The position numbers and the translations under genes were made by a program. This document shows, piece after piece, positions 51,595 to 60,985 of a stretch of 64,000 nt of DNA; within the stretch, counting starts at the first letter, position 1; each line of letters opens with the position of its first letter. This stretch comes from Novosphingobium sp. (GTDB lineage Bacteria; Pseudomonadota; Alphaproteobacteria; Sphingomonadales; Sphingomonadaceae): assembly GCF_027486195.1 (NCBI RefSeq), contig NZ_JAIXPP010000020.1, forward strand, positions 62,001 through 126,000, in the 5' to 3' direction. Under the pieces are notes generated by a model. It saw only the letters and a program-made list of their open reading frames with translations. It had not been told where the DNA came from and ran no database searches.

Positions 51595-52725
51595 TCATTC
51601 TGCCTGCGGACCGGCCTCATGGCCGGTGCGGCGGGGTCCGGCTCCCGGATCGAACAGGCCGGTCGCCGGCGCATAGACTTCGACGAACACGACCAACGCG
51701 GCCAGCAACGCTAGGAGGGCGACGGCAGTCGTGTTGAAATAGCGGTCCGCATCGACATGCGGCGCATCGATCACCGAAAGCTGGGCCCGGTCCTGCGAGA
51801 CGATTTCCTGCACCGCGATCTCTTCCGCCGCGCGCGAATAAACGTCCGAGACGCCCTGCGCGAAGACGTAGGTGCGATAGAGCCGTGCATAGGTGAGCGT
51901 GACCGCCGTGATCGCGCCGACGTTGGGGCTGGGCTGCCCTTCGCTCGCCGTTGCGGCGCGGGCAATCTGCGACTGAAGCGAGGCGACTTGTCCGGCGACA
52001 ACCTTGAGGCGGGGATTTTCCGGCCCCGAAATGGCGCGCAGCGTGGCCAGTTCGACCTGCTTGGCCTGCAACTGGCCTTCAAGGCCGGCCCGCACGGTCA
52101 ACTGCTCGCCAAGCTGGGCGCCGGGATCGGCGATGCGGTTGGCCTTGCGGAAAGCTTCGAGCTGAGCCTGCGCCTGAATCAGGCGTTCCTGCGAGCTGCC
52201 GAGCCGGTCTTCGACGATGCGGCGCTTGCGTGAGACCTGGGTGCGCACATAGCTGCCCATCCGTTCGCTCATCGCATCGACATAGGCCTTGGTCACGGCC
52301 AGCGCCCAATCCTGATCGTAGGCCCGCGTCTCGAACTCGATGATACCGCCCAGCAGCGAGTGGACATCGACCCGCTTGCCCAGCGCCACCAGCGCGGTCC
52401 GCTCGTCCGCATAAGGTCGGCCCGGACCCGCAAGGTTGAGGCGGGCCACCACCTCACGGCCGACGGCGTCGCTTTTGGCCAGTTGCAGCGTCACTTCGGT
52501 CGCGCTGCGATCACCGAACAGCGAGGCCAGATTCTGCAGCTGCGATCCGGCACCGGACATGCTGAACAGCGAAGCCGCGTTGTTGTCGCCCGGCACGACC
52601 TTGGCGCGCGCCATGAACGGGCGCGGAAACAGGCACAGCACCGCCAGAACAGCGCCCAGCACGAGGTAGATGATCAGCCGCACACGACGTTCGCGCAGCC
52701 GGCCGATCCGTTGCAGCGTGGTCAC
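51595..52725 (-). CDS. Polysaccharide chain-length determinant (Wzz-like)
   Basis: This 376-residue inner-membrane protein has one membrane helix near the start (about 17-35), a long periplasmic coiled-coil region (R-K-R-R-I-V-E-D-R-L-G-S-S-Q-E-R-L-I-Q-A-Q-A-Q-L-E-A) and a second helix near the C-terminus (about 335-355). That is the Wzz/co-polymerase layout, and no tyrosine-kinase domain is fused or adjacent. It controls chain length and couples with the export channel encoded just upstream; their genes overlap by four bases (ATGA). Confidence 0.85.
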   Translation of the reverse strand: MTTLQRIGRLRERRVRLIIYLVLGAVLAVLCLFPRPFMARAKVVPGDNNAASLFSMSGAGSQLQNLASLFGDRSATEVTLQLAKSDAVGREVVARLNLAGPGRPYADERTALVALGKRVDVHSLLGGIIEFETRAYDQDWALAVTKAYVDAMSERMGSYVRTQVSRKRRIVEDRLGSSQERLIQAQAQLEAFRKANRIADPGAQLGEQLTVRAGLEGQLQAKQVELATLRAISGPENPRLKVVAGQVASLQSQIARAATASEGQPSPNVGAITAVTLTYARLYRTYVFAQGVSDVYSRAAEEIAVQEIVSQDRAQLSVIDAPHVDADRYFNTTAVALLALLAALVVFVEVYAPATGLFDPGAGPRRTGHEAGPQAE

Positions 52726-54653
52726 TTGGTCACCGCCACGATCGACGCGGTGGCGAGTGCGCCCTGGAAGCCGAAGTTGAGCAGATCCTTGAAGCGCGCC
52801 CAGAATGCCCCGCGCTGCGAATCGATCGGAACGAACACAAGATCGCCGGGGAGCGCGGTGGCGGAGAGCGTGCTGCGCCCGCTCAGCAAGGTTCCGTTGG
52901 CGCGCACGACGAACACGTGCTTGCGATCGGCGAGCCGGTTGAACCCGCCGGCGAGCTTCAGATAATCACCCACCTTGGCGCCGGGCGTGAACCGGAAATC
53001 GGCCGAGCTGTTGACCATGCCGTAGACACCGACCGCGAGCGAGCGCGTGGGGATCACCAGATTGTCGTTGTTCTCGACGAGGAAGCCTGCAGGCAGGCTC
53101 TGATCGCCGGGCGCAACCGGCAGCACGAGGCGACCTTCGATCCGGCGTCCGTTGAGCTGGCTCACCAGCGCATCGACGGCCGAGAGCCGGGCAGTCAGGT
53201 CCTTGTCCTGGTTTTCATAGCGAACCAGCGGTTCCGCCGTGAGCGTGACCTTCAGCTCATCGACCGCCTTGCCGAAATTGTAGGTCTGCTGGCGGCGCAG
53301 GCTATCGCGCACGAACACCGCGCCGAAGGGATAGGCCTGCGCGGTCAGCCCGCCGGCCTTGGCAATGACTTCTTCCAGCGTGGTGCCGGGCTGCACGAAA
53401 TAGCGCCCAGGGTTCTGCACTTCGCCGCCGATCGTGACGAGCGAGGGCAGCCGCTGCGACGGCTGCGCAATGCCGACAGCCGAGAGCACGCGCAGCACGA
53501 GGCCGCGCCGGGCGGGGGTCGTCGCGGCGATCTCCGGCGTCAATTCCTGCCAGCCCTGATCGCTCATCGGATCGAGCACATGCAGGCGGCGAATATCAGC
53601 CACGGTGTTGACCCCGCCGGCATAGACCAGCACGTCCTTCAGCGTATCCCCGGCCCGCGCTTCGTAAATCGCTTCGTTGTTCACGCTGCCGATCGTGGCC
53701 ACTTGCGCACCGGCGGGCGCGATGAAGATCACATCGCCATTCTGGAGCACGACATCGGCGGACTTGTCGCCCTTGAGCAGGAAATCATAAAGATCGAAAT
53801 CGGATATAAGTTTGCCGCCGCGCCGCACCTGAATCGACCGGAAGCTGCCGCCCGCTGCCGGCCCGCCAGCCGCAAGCACGGCGTTGACCACGGTCGACAG
53901 GCTGCTGACGGTGTAGGAGCCGGGGACAGCGGCAAAGCCGGTGACATAGACGGTGATGCCATTGAGCCGGGTCACCCCGACCGACGCAGAAAATTCCTTG
54001 TACTGGCGCGAGACGGCGCGGCCGATCACCGTCTGGAGATCACGGTAGGCAACACCGGCCACCTGAATCGCGCCGACTTCGGGAACGAAAATCCGCCCCT
54101 CGGTATCGACCTTCAACCGCAGGTTGGTGGCCTGCACGTTGCCGGTCAGGCCAAGGCGGATCTCGTCGCCCGGATTGATGCGGTAATCCGCCGGCACGGA
54201 AACAACCGGCGGGGCCGTGAAATCACGCGCATCCGGCGTCAGCAGATCGGCGCCGAAGCGGCGGACCGGCTTGCCCACGATCTCGGACACGAAGGCTTCG
54301 AATTCGCCCGGCGGACCCGGCTGCTGGCGGCGCGTGCGCGCAGGCTGATCGGCAGCGGAGCGAGGCTCGGCATTGGTCTGGCCCTCGGCCGGGACGACGA
54401 GCTGCGTCGGGCGATATTCGGGAATGGCGGAGGACTGCACGCTCGGCGAAGGCTGCACGCCCCGGTTGGTGGCGTTCTGGGATGCAGTAGACTGCGAACC
54501 GCCGGCGGAAACCTGCCCGCTATACGTCGAAGAGACCTGACCGGGATCGACGACCTGGGCCTGACCGGGCACGACCGCAAGACCGCAGCACAGCGCGAGC
54601 AGCGCCGCCATGGCGCAGGTTCCAAGCTTGGTGATTTTCAACGGCTGACCCAT
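52722..54653 (-). CDS. Polysaccharide export channel (Wza/SLBB family)
   Basis: This 643-residue periplasmic/outer-membrane protein has a signal peptide (about residues 1-33), a poly-Gln/Ser/Thr-rich linker, the polysaccharide export domain (D-Y-R-I-N-P-G-D-E-I-R-L-G-L-T-G, G-R-I-F-V-P-E-V-G-A-I) and several SLBB-type repeats (V-Y-V-T-G-F-A-A-V-P-G-S-Y, V-T-I-G-G-E-V-Q-N-P-G-R-Y). It is longer than Wza because of extra SLBB repeats. It is the first gene of the coupled polysaccharide operon; ATG 54653 is chosen because the signal peptide follows directly. Confidence 0.87.
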   Translation of the reverse strand: MGQPLKITKLGTCAMAALLALCCGLAVVPGQAQVVDPGQVSSTYSGQVSAGGSQSTASQNATNRGVQPSPSVQSSAIPEYRPTQLVVPAEGQTNAEPRSAADQPARTRRQQPGPPGEFEAFVSEIVGKPVRRFGADLLTPDARDFTAPPVVSVPADYRINPGDEIRLGLTGNVQATNLRLKVDTEGRIFVPEVGAIQVAGVAYRDLQTVIGRAVSRQYKEFSASVGVTRLNGITVYVTGFAAVPGSYTVSSLSTVVNAVLAAGGPAAGGSFRSIQVRRGGKLISDFDLYDFLLKGDKSADVVLQNGDVIFIAPAGAQVATIGSVNNEAIYEARAGDTLKDVLVYAGGVNTVADIRRLHVLDPMSDQGWQELTPEIAATTPARRGLVLRVLSAVGIAQPSQRLPSLVTIGGEVQNPGRYFVQPGTTLEEVIAKAGGLTAQAYPFGAVFVRDSLRRQQTYNFGKAVDELKVTLTAEPLVRYENQDKDLTARLSAVDALVSQLNGRRIEGRLVLPVAPGDQSLPAGFLVENNDNLVIPTRSLAVGVYGMVNSSADFRFTPGAKVGDYLKLAGGFNRLADRKHVFVVRANGTLLSGRSTLSATALPGDLVFVPIDSQRGAFWARFKDLLNFGFQGALATASIVAVTK

Positions 54654-54827
54654 CAATACCTGTGCACCACTGCGCCTGATCCCGCACATGTCGGGCCATC
54701 ACAGCATGGGCCGAAATGGCCCGGCACAAAACCCCTTAGCACGCGGCAATAAGCCTGCCGACTTGGAATATCCCCAAGAGAAGCGGCCGCCTTCATCGCA
54801 TTCGGGACCAAGGCGAACCACCCCCGG

Positions 54828-54858
54828 ACGGCCCCCGCACGGCCCCCGCGCGGCCCTT
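54828..54858. repeat. Short tandem repeat ACGGCCCCCGC
   Basis: Two exact 11-base units (54828-54838, 54839-54849) are followed by a partial GCGGCCC. They lie between the end of the aldolase gene and the start of the wza-like gene; a GC-rich hairpin with the nearby GGGGGCCC is possible. Confidence 0.6.
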
Positions 54859-54879
54859 GCCGCCGGGGGCCCGATCGGA

Positions 54880-55686
54880 TCAGCGCGCGACCGCGAGCTG
54901 GACGCGCGAGGCCTGGCGTTCTTCCATCATGCGGATGCGGGCAAGGTCTTCACCGGCGATCTGGCTGTAGTACTCGTGCTTGTTGCGAAGCCAGGTCAGC
55001 TCGAACTCGACCGCGGTCGCAATGCCGTGCGTGATCGAATCGCTCACCGCAGCGGCACCGTCGAACACGACCTTGCGCGTCTCGAACCGGTCGAGCCGCA
55101 CGCTGCGGAAGCGCGCGAGATTAGACACGGCTTCCGCCGCCACCGATCCGCCCACCACGAGCCCGAGATCGTTTTCGGCGCAAACATTGGCGACATCGAG
55201 CACCGCCTTGGTCACCGAAGGATCATTGATCGCGCCGCGCGCCATCCCGCGTGAAAGCGTGAAATCGACCCGGCCGAACACGATGCCATCAATGCCGCCC
55301 TGCTTGGCGACCGGGACCATTGCGGCGAGGTTTTCGAGTGTCGTCTGCGTCTCGAGGTTGAACAGGAATTCGGTTTCCTGCTCGTTCTTGCCATAGACCT
55401 TGTTCTTGGCATCGACGAACTTGGACAGTGCGTAGGGCGTCTCCACCATCGGCGCGATGATGTAATTCGCGCCGTAATTTCGCGATTGCAGCAGATCGGA
55501 AACCGCCTCGCAGCCGCCGATCTTGATCGCCACCTTCAAATCCGCCCGATGCGCAATCTCCAGCAGCCGAAGAAGTTCGTCCGCGCGCGTGCCTTCAGCC
55601 TCGAACTCTGCCTTAACAGCGACGAAGCCGCTGTAGTCACGGCCGCGCTTCAGCAGGTCCAGCATATGGCGTTCAGCAAGGTTCAC
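54880..55686 (-). CDS. HpcH/HpaI aldolase / citrate lyase family protein
   Basis: This 268-residue TIM-barrel protein has the conserved I-I-A-P-M-V-E-T-P-Y-A-L (metal-binding Glu region), N-L-E-T-Q-T-T-L-E-N and G-I-V-F-G-R-V-D-F-T-L motifs. Class II pyruvate aldolases of this family split or form 2-keto-3-deoxy acids. Position before the wza operon suggests a role in an unusual sugar-acid, but a catabolic role is equally possible. Its promoter region has two CtrA-type boxes and is shared with the divergent HAD gene. Confidence 0.75.
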   Translation of the reverse strand: MNLAERHMLDLLKRGRDYSGFVAVKAEFEAEGTRADELLRLLEIAHRADLKVAIKIGGCEAVSDLLQSRNYGANYIIAPMVETPYALSKFVDAKNKVYGKNEQETEFLFNLETQTTLENLAAMVPVAKQGGIDGIVFGRVDFTLSRGMARGAINDPSVTKAVLDVANVCAENDLGLVVGGSVAAEAVSNLARFRSVRLDRFETRKVVFDGAAAVSDSITHGIATAVEFELTWLRNKHEYYSQIAGEDLARIRMMEERQASRVQLAVAR

Positions 55687-55827
55687 GCAATATCTCCATT
55701 TTGGATGTAAAGTCTGGAAAACTAATGTTACACAAAAAATGCGTTATTCTGATATGTCAGCTCGCGTCACTTCACAAGCCGCCAGATCGTCTCTCCGGCA
55801 CACTCTATAGATATTGCCCCATAAAAC

Positions 55828-55842
55828 TTAACATCAGATTAA
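55828..55842. promoter_or_regulatory. CtrA box 1 in the aldolase/HAD divergent promoter
   Basis: TTAA-CATCAGA-TTAA is an exact match to TTAA-N7-TTAA, the CtrA-binding consensus. It lies 142 bases before the aldolase start and 77 before the HAD start. Confidence 0.65.
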
Positions 55843-55845
55843 TCA

Positions 55846-55860
55846 TTAACCCCAGCTTAA
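55846..55860. promoter_or_regulatory. CtrA box 2 in the aldolase/HAD divergent promoter
   Basis: TTAA-CCCCAGC-TTAA is a second exact TTAA-N7-TTAA match, three bases from the first. The four TTAA half-sites begin at 55828, 55839, 55846 and 55857, giving a symmetric 11-7-11 spacing. Confidence 0.65.
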
Positions 55861-55918
55861 GAGGCGTTTGTTACGTAGTGGTAACGGCCGGATCCACCGT
55901 CCGTTCCCAAGGCCGAGA

Positions 55919-56569
55919 ATGATGGTACGCAGACCCCTGCTGGTGTTCGATCTTGATGGCACGCTGGTCGACAGCAATGCGGCCTGCGTCGCCATTCTGC
56001 GCGCAATGCTGCAAGCGCGAAGCAGCGCGCACATGATCGATGAACGCAGCGCAAGACGCTACATGAGCCGCGGCGGGCGGGAGATGGTCCGGGCCCTGCT
56101 GGGGGACGCCTGCATCGATCCGGACGAGGACCTGCGCGAATTCCGCGCGCGCTATGCCGATCACACCACCTCGCGCGAAACGCTGTTTCCGGGAGTGGAA
56201 AGCGGGTTGCAGCGGCTGGCGGAGGCAGGCTTCGCGATGGCCATCTGCTCGAACAAGCCGCAGACGCTTTGCGAGAAGGTCCTCCACGATACCGGCCTGG
56301 CGGTGCATTTCAGCACGGTCGTCGGCGGCAGGGCCGATCTGCGCCCCAAGCCGGAACCCGATTTGCTCGATTGTGTGCTTTCCGCGCACCAGTTGGCGCG
56401 GGGCGAAGGCGTGTTCATCGGCGACAGTGAGATCGACCACGCGGTGGCTTCTGCCGCCGGCATGCCGTTCCATTTTCTCAGCTGGGGCTATGCCGAAGCC
56501 GGATGGTCACCGCCCGAAAGCACGGTGCACCACAGCTTCGATACGCTGGTCAGCGCGCTCAGCGAATAG
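55919..56569 (+). CDS. HAD-family phosphatase, phosphoglycolate-phosphatase-like
   Basis: This 216-residue HAD-IA hydrolase starts V-F-D-L-D-G-T-L-V-D-S (D11 nucleophile, D13), then I-C-S-N-K-P and R-P-K-P-E-P-D-L-L and finally F-I-G-D-S-E-I-D. Gph-like members act on phosphoglycolate, others on sugar phosphates. In the polysaccharide region a sugar phosphate is attractive, but the sequence does not decide. It begins at ATG 55919 (ATG 55922 also possible), diverges from the aldolase gene and overlaps the convergent peptidase gene by 11 bases. Confidence 0.85.
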   Translation: MMVRRPLLVFDLDGTLVDSNAACVAILRAMLQARSSAHMIDERSARRYMSRGGREMVRALLGDACIDPDEDLREFRARYADHTTSRETLFPGVESGLQRLAEAGFAMAICSNKPQTLCEKVLHDTGLAVHFSTVVGGRADLRPKPEPDLLDCVLSAHQLARGEGVFIGDSEIDHAVASAAGMPFHFLSWGYAEAGWSPPESTVHHSFDTLVSALSE

Positions 56570-57269
56570 CAGGCGCAGGCAAGGCATCGGCCATGCCATC
56601 GGTCGTCCACGACCAGCGCGGCGCGACTTCGGCTGCAGGTTCCATCGCGGGCCATGCCAGATCCGGTGCCATGCCGGCGGAAACCTGCATCGCCGCCCGC
56701 ATGGGATCGATGGCCACCCCGCCTTTGCGCACTTCGTAGTGCAGGTGCGGTCCGGTCGAGCGGCCGGTCGAGCCGACTTCGCCGATCTTGTCGCCCGTGC
56801 CGACCGGTTCGCCCGCAGCCACCAGCACGCGTTCGAGATGACCGTAGCGCGAGCGCAACCCGGCACCGTGATCGATCACGACAAGATTGCCGTAGCCCCC
56901 TGCCCAGCCCGCAAACACCACCCGCCCGGCCCGGACTGCGCGCACGGCGGCACCCGCATGGGCCGGGATATCGACCCCGGCGTGAAACCGGGTGCCGCCC
57001 TCCACCGGATCACCGCGCCAGCCGAACCGCGATGACAGGGGCAAAGCGCCGGGCGACAGCGAGATCGCGCGATAGGCGCCGGGCGGCGGCGAAGGTGGCG
57101 GCGAAGGCACCTCTGGCGCATCCGGTGCGGCAGGCAGAAGCAGGCCTTGCGGGCGCGCTTCCTCGCCCGTGGGCAGCATGGCCGCCGCGCTGCCATCGGC
57201 CGCGCGGACCGCTGGCGCTGCGGCCATCCCGAGCAGCAAAAGGGGCAGCAAGACGGCACGACGCGGCAT
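56559..57269 (-). CDS. Exported M23 (LytM-type) metallopeptidase
   Basis: This 236-residue protein has a signal peptide (residues 1-23), a proline-rich linker (P-S-P-P-P-S-P-P-P) and a compact lysostaphin-type domain: F-H-A-G-V-D with the zinc His and Asp, G-Y-G-N-L-V-V-I-D-H-G, and the second zinc motif G-P-H-L-H-Y-E-V. All zinc ligands are kept, so it is probably an active peptidoglycan peptidase. There is no coiled-coil domain of the NlpD/EnvC type. A cell-wall role unrelated to the polysaccharide is likely. Confidence 0.88.
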   Translation of the reverse strand: MPRRAVLLPLLLLGMAAAPAVRAADGSAAAMLPTGEEARPQGLLLPAAPDAPEVPSPPPSPPPGAYRAISLSPGALPLSSRFGWRGDPVEGGTRFHAGVDIPAHAGAAVRAVRAGRVVFAGWAGGYGNLVVIDHGAGLRSRYGHLERVLVAAGEPVGTGDKIGEVGSTGRSTGPHLHYEVRKGGVAIDPMRAAMQVSAGMAPDLAWPAMEPAAEVAPRWSWTTDGMADALPAPAIR

Positions 57270-57404
57270 GCTGCAGCATCTGGACCAGCCGCGCGATCAC
57301 TGCAAGCGGGCCGCGCTGGCCCGTGCTTGGCATGGTCACGGTTTATGCTAAGCGCGGGGGAAGACGGCAATCAGGCAGTGTGGCCGAGGAAACAGGGACA
57401 GGCG

Positions 57405-59120
57405 ATGGCAGTTGATCGAGGCCGAAGCTGGCCCCGCCCCCGCTCGGTAACACTTGCGATCGCGGGCATCGTCGGTCTGGCGCTGGTTCTGCGGATCCAC
57501 GGTGCCGGTTTCGGCCTGCCGGCGCTGAACGATCCCGATGAACTGATCTTCGAGCTCGGCGCGCTGAAGATGCTGCGCAGCTTGTCCCTTAATCCGGGCT
57601 GGTTTGGCCATCCCGGCACGACCACCATGGAAGTGCTCGCGCTGGTCAATCTCACCGTGCTCGGCCTTGGCCGGGCGATGGGCTGGTTTGCCGATATCAA
57701 GGCCTTTGCGGGCGCGGTCTATGCCAATCCGGCCTGGATGATCCTGCCCGGGCGGCTCGCCATGGTTGCCTTCGGCGCCGGCACGGTCTGGCAGACCTTC
57801 CGGCTGGGCGAGGAATTGGGTGACAATCGCGAACAAGCCGGGCTGGCGCGCCATGCCGGACTCGCCGCCGCCGCGCTGGTCGCCATCGAACCGGCCAGCG
57901 TCGCCTGGTCGCAGGTGATCCGCACGGACATCATGGCGACCTTCTTCATGCTGCTCAGCCTGCGCGCGGCAATGCGCGCGATGCGCCAGGGTCGGCTCAG
58001 GGACCACATGGTTTCCGGCCTGTGGCTGGGGGTGGCGATCGCGACCAAATGGCCCACCGGCATAGCCGGAGTGGCACTGATCGGAGCGGCGGCAGTGCGG
58101 CTTGCCACTGACCGGACGCGGCCCCTGCAAATCGCGGCGCACCTCGCGGCCGGTGCGGTCGCCACGGTCATCGGGCTCCTTGCCGTCTCGCCCTACATCG
58201 CGCTCGATTTCGCCACCGTGGTCCACAACCTGCACGGCGAGGCTCAGAGCCACCATCTCGGCGCGACCGGGGGCAGCCCGCTCTACAACCTCGGCTGGTA
58301 TGCCGGCGGACCAGTCCTTTCGGGCCTCGGCGTGATCGGCTGCTGTCTGGCGCTGTGGGGAGGGTTGTGGCTGCTGCGCCACCGCGCCGGCGCGATCGTG
58401 CTGCCCGTTCTGGCAGCCTTTGCCGCCACGATCTGCAGCCAGACGCTGGTCTGGGAACGCTGGGTCCTGCCGCTCATCCCGCTGCTGGCGATTGCGATGG
58501 GGCTGGGCTGGGCCCAGCTGATGGCGCGAATCGAGAAGACGCCAGCCTTGCGCCTTGGCGGGATCACACTTCTGGCAGCAGCGCTGATCCAGCCCGCGAT
58601 GGCCATGACGACTCGCAAGATCGAGCGCCAGACCGATGCGCGGCAGCTCGCCACCAGTTGGGCCAAAGCGCACATCCCGCCCGGCAGCACCGTGCTGGTG
58701 GAGCACTTCGCGTTCGATATCCTGCCCCAGCCATGGCACCTGATCTTTCCGTTCGGCACAGTGGGCTGTGTGGACGTGCGCGCCTATCTGGGTGGCAAGG
58801 TGCAGTATGACACCGTAGACGCCGGGCGCGGCGGCCGTTCGAACATCGACTACGGCACCGTTGCGCCCGAGAAGCGCGGCACATGCCGCGCCGACTACGC
58901 CATCATCACGCAATACGACCGCTACGCGGCGGAGCGCGGCACCTTCCCGGAGGAATATGCCGCCTATCGTGCCTTGCTGGGCCGGGGACGGATCATGGCA
59001 ACCTTCGCCACCGTCCCGGGCCGCATCGGCGGCTGGACCACGCATGTCGTGGCGCTGGACCAGCCGAAGGCGGACCAGGCACCACACAATCAGCCGAGCG
59101 CGGCGCAGCGCCCCCGGTAG
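57405..59120 (+). CDS. Polytopic glycosyltransferase, GT39/ArnT-like (GT-C fold)
   Basis: This 571-residue membrane protein has about 10-12 hydrophobic segments. The first periplasmic loop has L-N-D-P-D-E-L-I-F-E-L, the acidic D-x-D-E-type motif of GT39 transferases that use polyprenyl-phosphate sugars, and W-S-Q-V-I-R-T-D-I-M-A-T follows in the next loop. The soluble C-terminal part ends in a proline/Gln tail. ATG 57405 has AACAGGGACAGG upstream. It may be the second periplasmic transferase of this region. It overlaps the convergent rfbG by 31 bases. Confidence 0.78.
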   Translation: MAVDRGRSWPRPRSVTLAIAGIVGLALVLRIHGAGFGLPALNDPDELIFELGALKMLRSLSLNPGWFGHPGTTTMEVLALVNLTVLGLGRAMGWFADIKAFAGAVYANPAWMILPGRLAMVAFGAGTVWQTFRLGEELGDNREQAGLARHAGLAAAALVAIEPASVAWSQVIRTDIMATFFMLLSLRAAMRAMRQGRLRDHMVSGLWLGVAIATKWPTGIAGVALIGAAAVRLATDRTRPLQIAAHLAAGAVATVIGLLAVSPYIALDFATVVHNLHGEAQSHHLGATGGSPLYNLGWYAGGPVLSGLGVIGCCLALWGGLWLLRHRAGAIVLPVLAAFAATICSQTLVWERWVLPLIPLLAIAMGLGWAQLMARIEKTPALRLGGITLLAAALIQPAMAMTTRKIERQTDARQLATSWAKAHIPPGSTVLVEHFAFDILPQPWHLIFPFGTVGCVDVRAYLGGKVQYDTVDAGRGGRSNIDYGTVAPEKRGTCRADYAIITQYDRYAAERGTFPEEYAAYRALLGRGRIMATFATVPGRIGGWTTHVVALDQPKADQAPHNQPSAAQRPR

Positions 59121-60184
59121 TCCTGCAACTGCGCCTGCGTGACCGCGCGCGCATCCTCACCCGCGCCGACGGCCTTGTGCCAGTCGACGATCATGCCCAG
59201 CGCGTCGTGCAGCGTCAGCGCCGTGCGCCAGCCGAGATCGGCGCGCGCCTTCGAGCAATCGAGCCGCAGCAGGCGCGCTTCGTGGACCGCCTCGCCGCCG
59301 GAAACGTCCTGCCAACCCGCACCCGGTGCAGCGCCCGACCATGCCGAAATCAGCCGGTCGGCAATCCACGAGACAGGGCGGGCGTCGCTTTCGGCGGGGC
59401 CGAAATTCCAGCCGCTGTCGATCCCGGCATCCCCCTGCGCCAGCCGCTGGGCGACGAGGAGATAGCCGCTCAGCGCCTCCAGTACATGCTGCCAGGGCCG
59501 CACCGACCGGGGCGCGCGGATCTGCGGCGCGTGGCCGCCGAGCAGCGCGCGGACGATATCGGGCACGAGCCGGTCTTCCGCCCAGTCACCCCCGCCGATC
59601 ACGTTGCCGGCGCGGACCGTGGCCAGCCGCGGCCCGGGCGCCTTGCTGAAATAGCTGCGGCGATAGGCGGCCGCGACCAGTTCTGCCGCGCCCTTGCTGC
59701 TTGAATAAGGATCGTATCCGCCCATCGGATCGTCCTCACGATAGGGCCAGACCCATTCGCGGTTCTCGTAGCACTTGTCGCTGGTGACGCAGACGATGGC
59801 CTCCAGCCCGGCAATGCGGCGGCAGGCATCAAGCACGTGGACCGTGCCCTGCACATTGGTCGCATAGGTTTCGACCGGCTCGACATAGGACTTGCGGACC
59901 AGCGGCTGCGCGGCGAGATGCAGCACGACCGACGGCCCGGCGGCCTGCATTGCGGCCTCGACCGCCGCAAGATCGCGGATATCGCCCTCGATGTGCGTGA
60001 CCAGTTCACCGATGCGGGCCTGGTTGAACAGGCTGACCGGTTCGGCGGGCAGCGCAAAGCCGGTGACTTTCGCGCCCATCGCATGCAGCCAGAGCGCCAG
60101 CCAACTGCCCTTGAACCCGGTGTGCCCGGTGAGAAAAACGCGCCGTCCGCGCCAAAAGGCCTCGCTTACCAGATTTGGGCTCAC
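59090..60184 (-). CDS. rfbG: CDP-glucose 4,6-dehydratase
   Basis: This 364-residue NAD-dependent SDR converts CDP-glucose to CDP-4-keto-6-deoxyglucose, the entry point to CDP-3,6-dideoxy sugars and branched sugars. Recognised by [34 protein letters not shown] and [11 protein letters not shown]. The GTG at 60184 overlaps the rfbF stop (GTGA). Downstream enzymes of the dideoxy pathway (RfbH-like) are not in the window. Confidence 0.92.
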   Translation of the reverse strand: MSPNLVSEAFWRGRRVFLTGHTGFKGSWLALWLHAMGAKVTGFALPAEPVSLFNQARIGELVTHIEGDIRDLAAVEAAMQAAGPSVVLHLAAQPLVRKSYVEPVETYATNVQGTVHVLDACRRIAGLEAIVCVTSDKCYENREWVWPYREDDPMGGYDPYSSSKGAAELVAAAYRRSYFSKAPGPRLATVRAGNVIGGGDWAEDRLVPDIVRALLGGHAPQIRAPRSVRPWQHVLEALSGYLLVAQRLAQGDAGIDSGWNFGPAESDARPVSWIADRLISAWSGAAPGAGWQDVSGGEAVHEARLLRLDCSKARADLGWRTALTLHDALGMIVDWHKAVGAGEDARAVTQAQLQDYRGRCAALG

Positions 60185-60951
60185 CAGATTTTCCACGGCG
60201 CGCCTTCCTCCCACAGCTTTTCGAGGTAGAGCTTGTCGCGCAGGGTATCCATCGGCTGCCAGAAGCCTTCATGGCGCCAGGCGGCCAGATCGCCCGAAGC
60301 GGCCAGCTGCTCCAGCGGTTCGCGCTCCCAGATCGTTGCCGGTCCCTCGATAAGATCGATCACGGAAGGGTCGGCGATGAAGAAGCCGCCGTTGATCATG
60401 TTGCCATCGCCGGCGGGCTTTTCCTGAAAGCTGCGCACCAAGTCGCCCTCGATCTCGAGCGCGCCGAAGCGGCCAGGCGGCGTGACAGCCGTGATGGTGG
60501 CGCGCTTGCCGTGCGCCTTGTGGAAATCGAGCAGCGCGGTGATGTCGACCGTGGCGACGCCATCGCCATAGGTGAAGCAGAAGGGCTCGCCTTCCTTCAG
60601 ATAGGACCGCACTGCCTTGAGGCGGCCGCCCGTCATCGTGTCAGCCCCGGTTTCGACCAGCGTGATCCGCCACGGCTCGCTCCAGTTCTGGTGTACTTCC
60701 ATGCTGTTCTTGGTGAGATCCAGCGTCACGTCAGCCATATGCAAGAAGTAGTTCGCGAAGTACTCCTTGATGATATAGCCCTTGTAACCTAGGCAGATCA
60801 CGAAATCATTCACGCCGTGCGCGGAATAGATCTTCATGATGTGCCAAAGGATCGGCATACCGCCAACTTCAACCATCGGTTTCGGGCGAACCGATGTTTC
60901 CTCACCGAGCCGCGTACCAAGGCCGCCGGCCAAAATCACCGCGATGGTCAA
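60181..60951 (-). CDS. rfbF: Glucose-1-phosphate cytidylyltransferase
   Basis: This 256-residue nucleotidyltransferase makes CDP-glucose from CTP and glucose 1-phosphate. It has [26 protein letters not shown], the F-T-Y-G-D-G-V-A catalytic stretch and [12 protein letters not shown] choose TTG 60951 as start: AGGAG lies six bases upstream and the protein then begins at the normal place for RfbF (T-I-A-V-I-L-A-G-G). ATG 60966 would put the AGGAG inside the gene. It is coupled to rfbG. Confidence 0.93.
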   Translation of the reverse strand: MTIAVILAGGLGTRLGEETSVRPKPMVEVGGMPILWHIMKIYSAHGVNDFVICLGYKGYIIKEYFANYFLHMADVTLDLTKNSMEVHQNWSEPWRITLVETGADTMTGGRLKAVRSYLKEGEPFCFTYGDGVATVDITALLDFHKAHGKRATITAVTPPGRFGALEIEGDLVRSFQEKPAGDGNMINGGFFIADPSVIDLIEGPATIWEREPLEQLAASGDLAAWRHEGFWQPMDTLRDKLYLEKLWEEGAPWKIW

Positions 60952-60985
60952 GCCACACTCCTGCATATTGCCGCGCCATGCGGAC

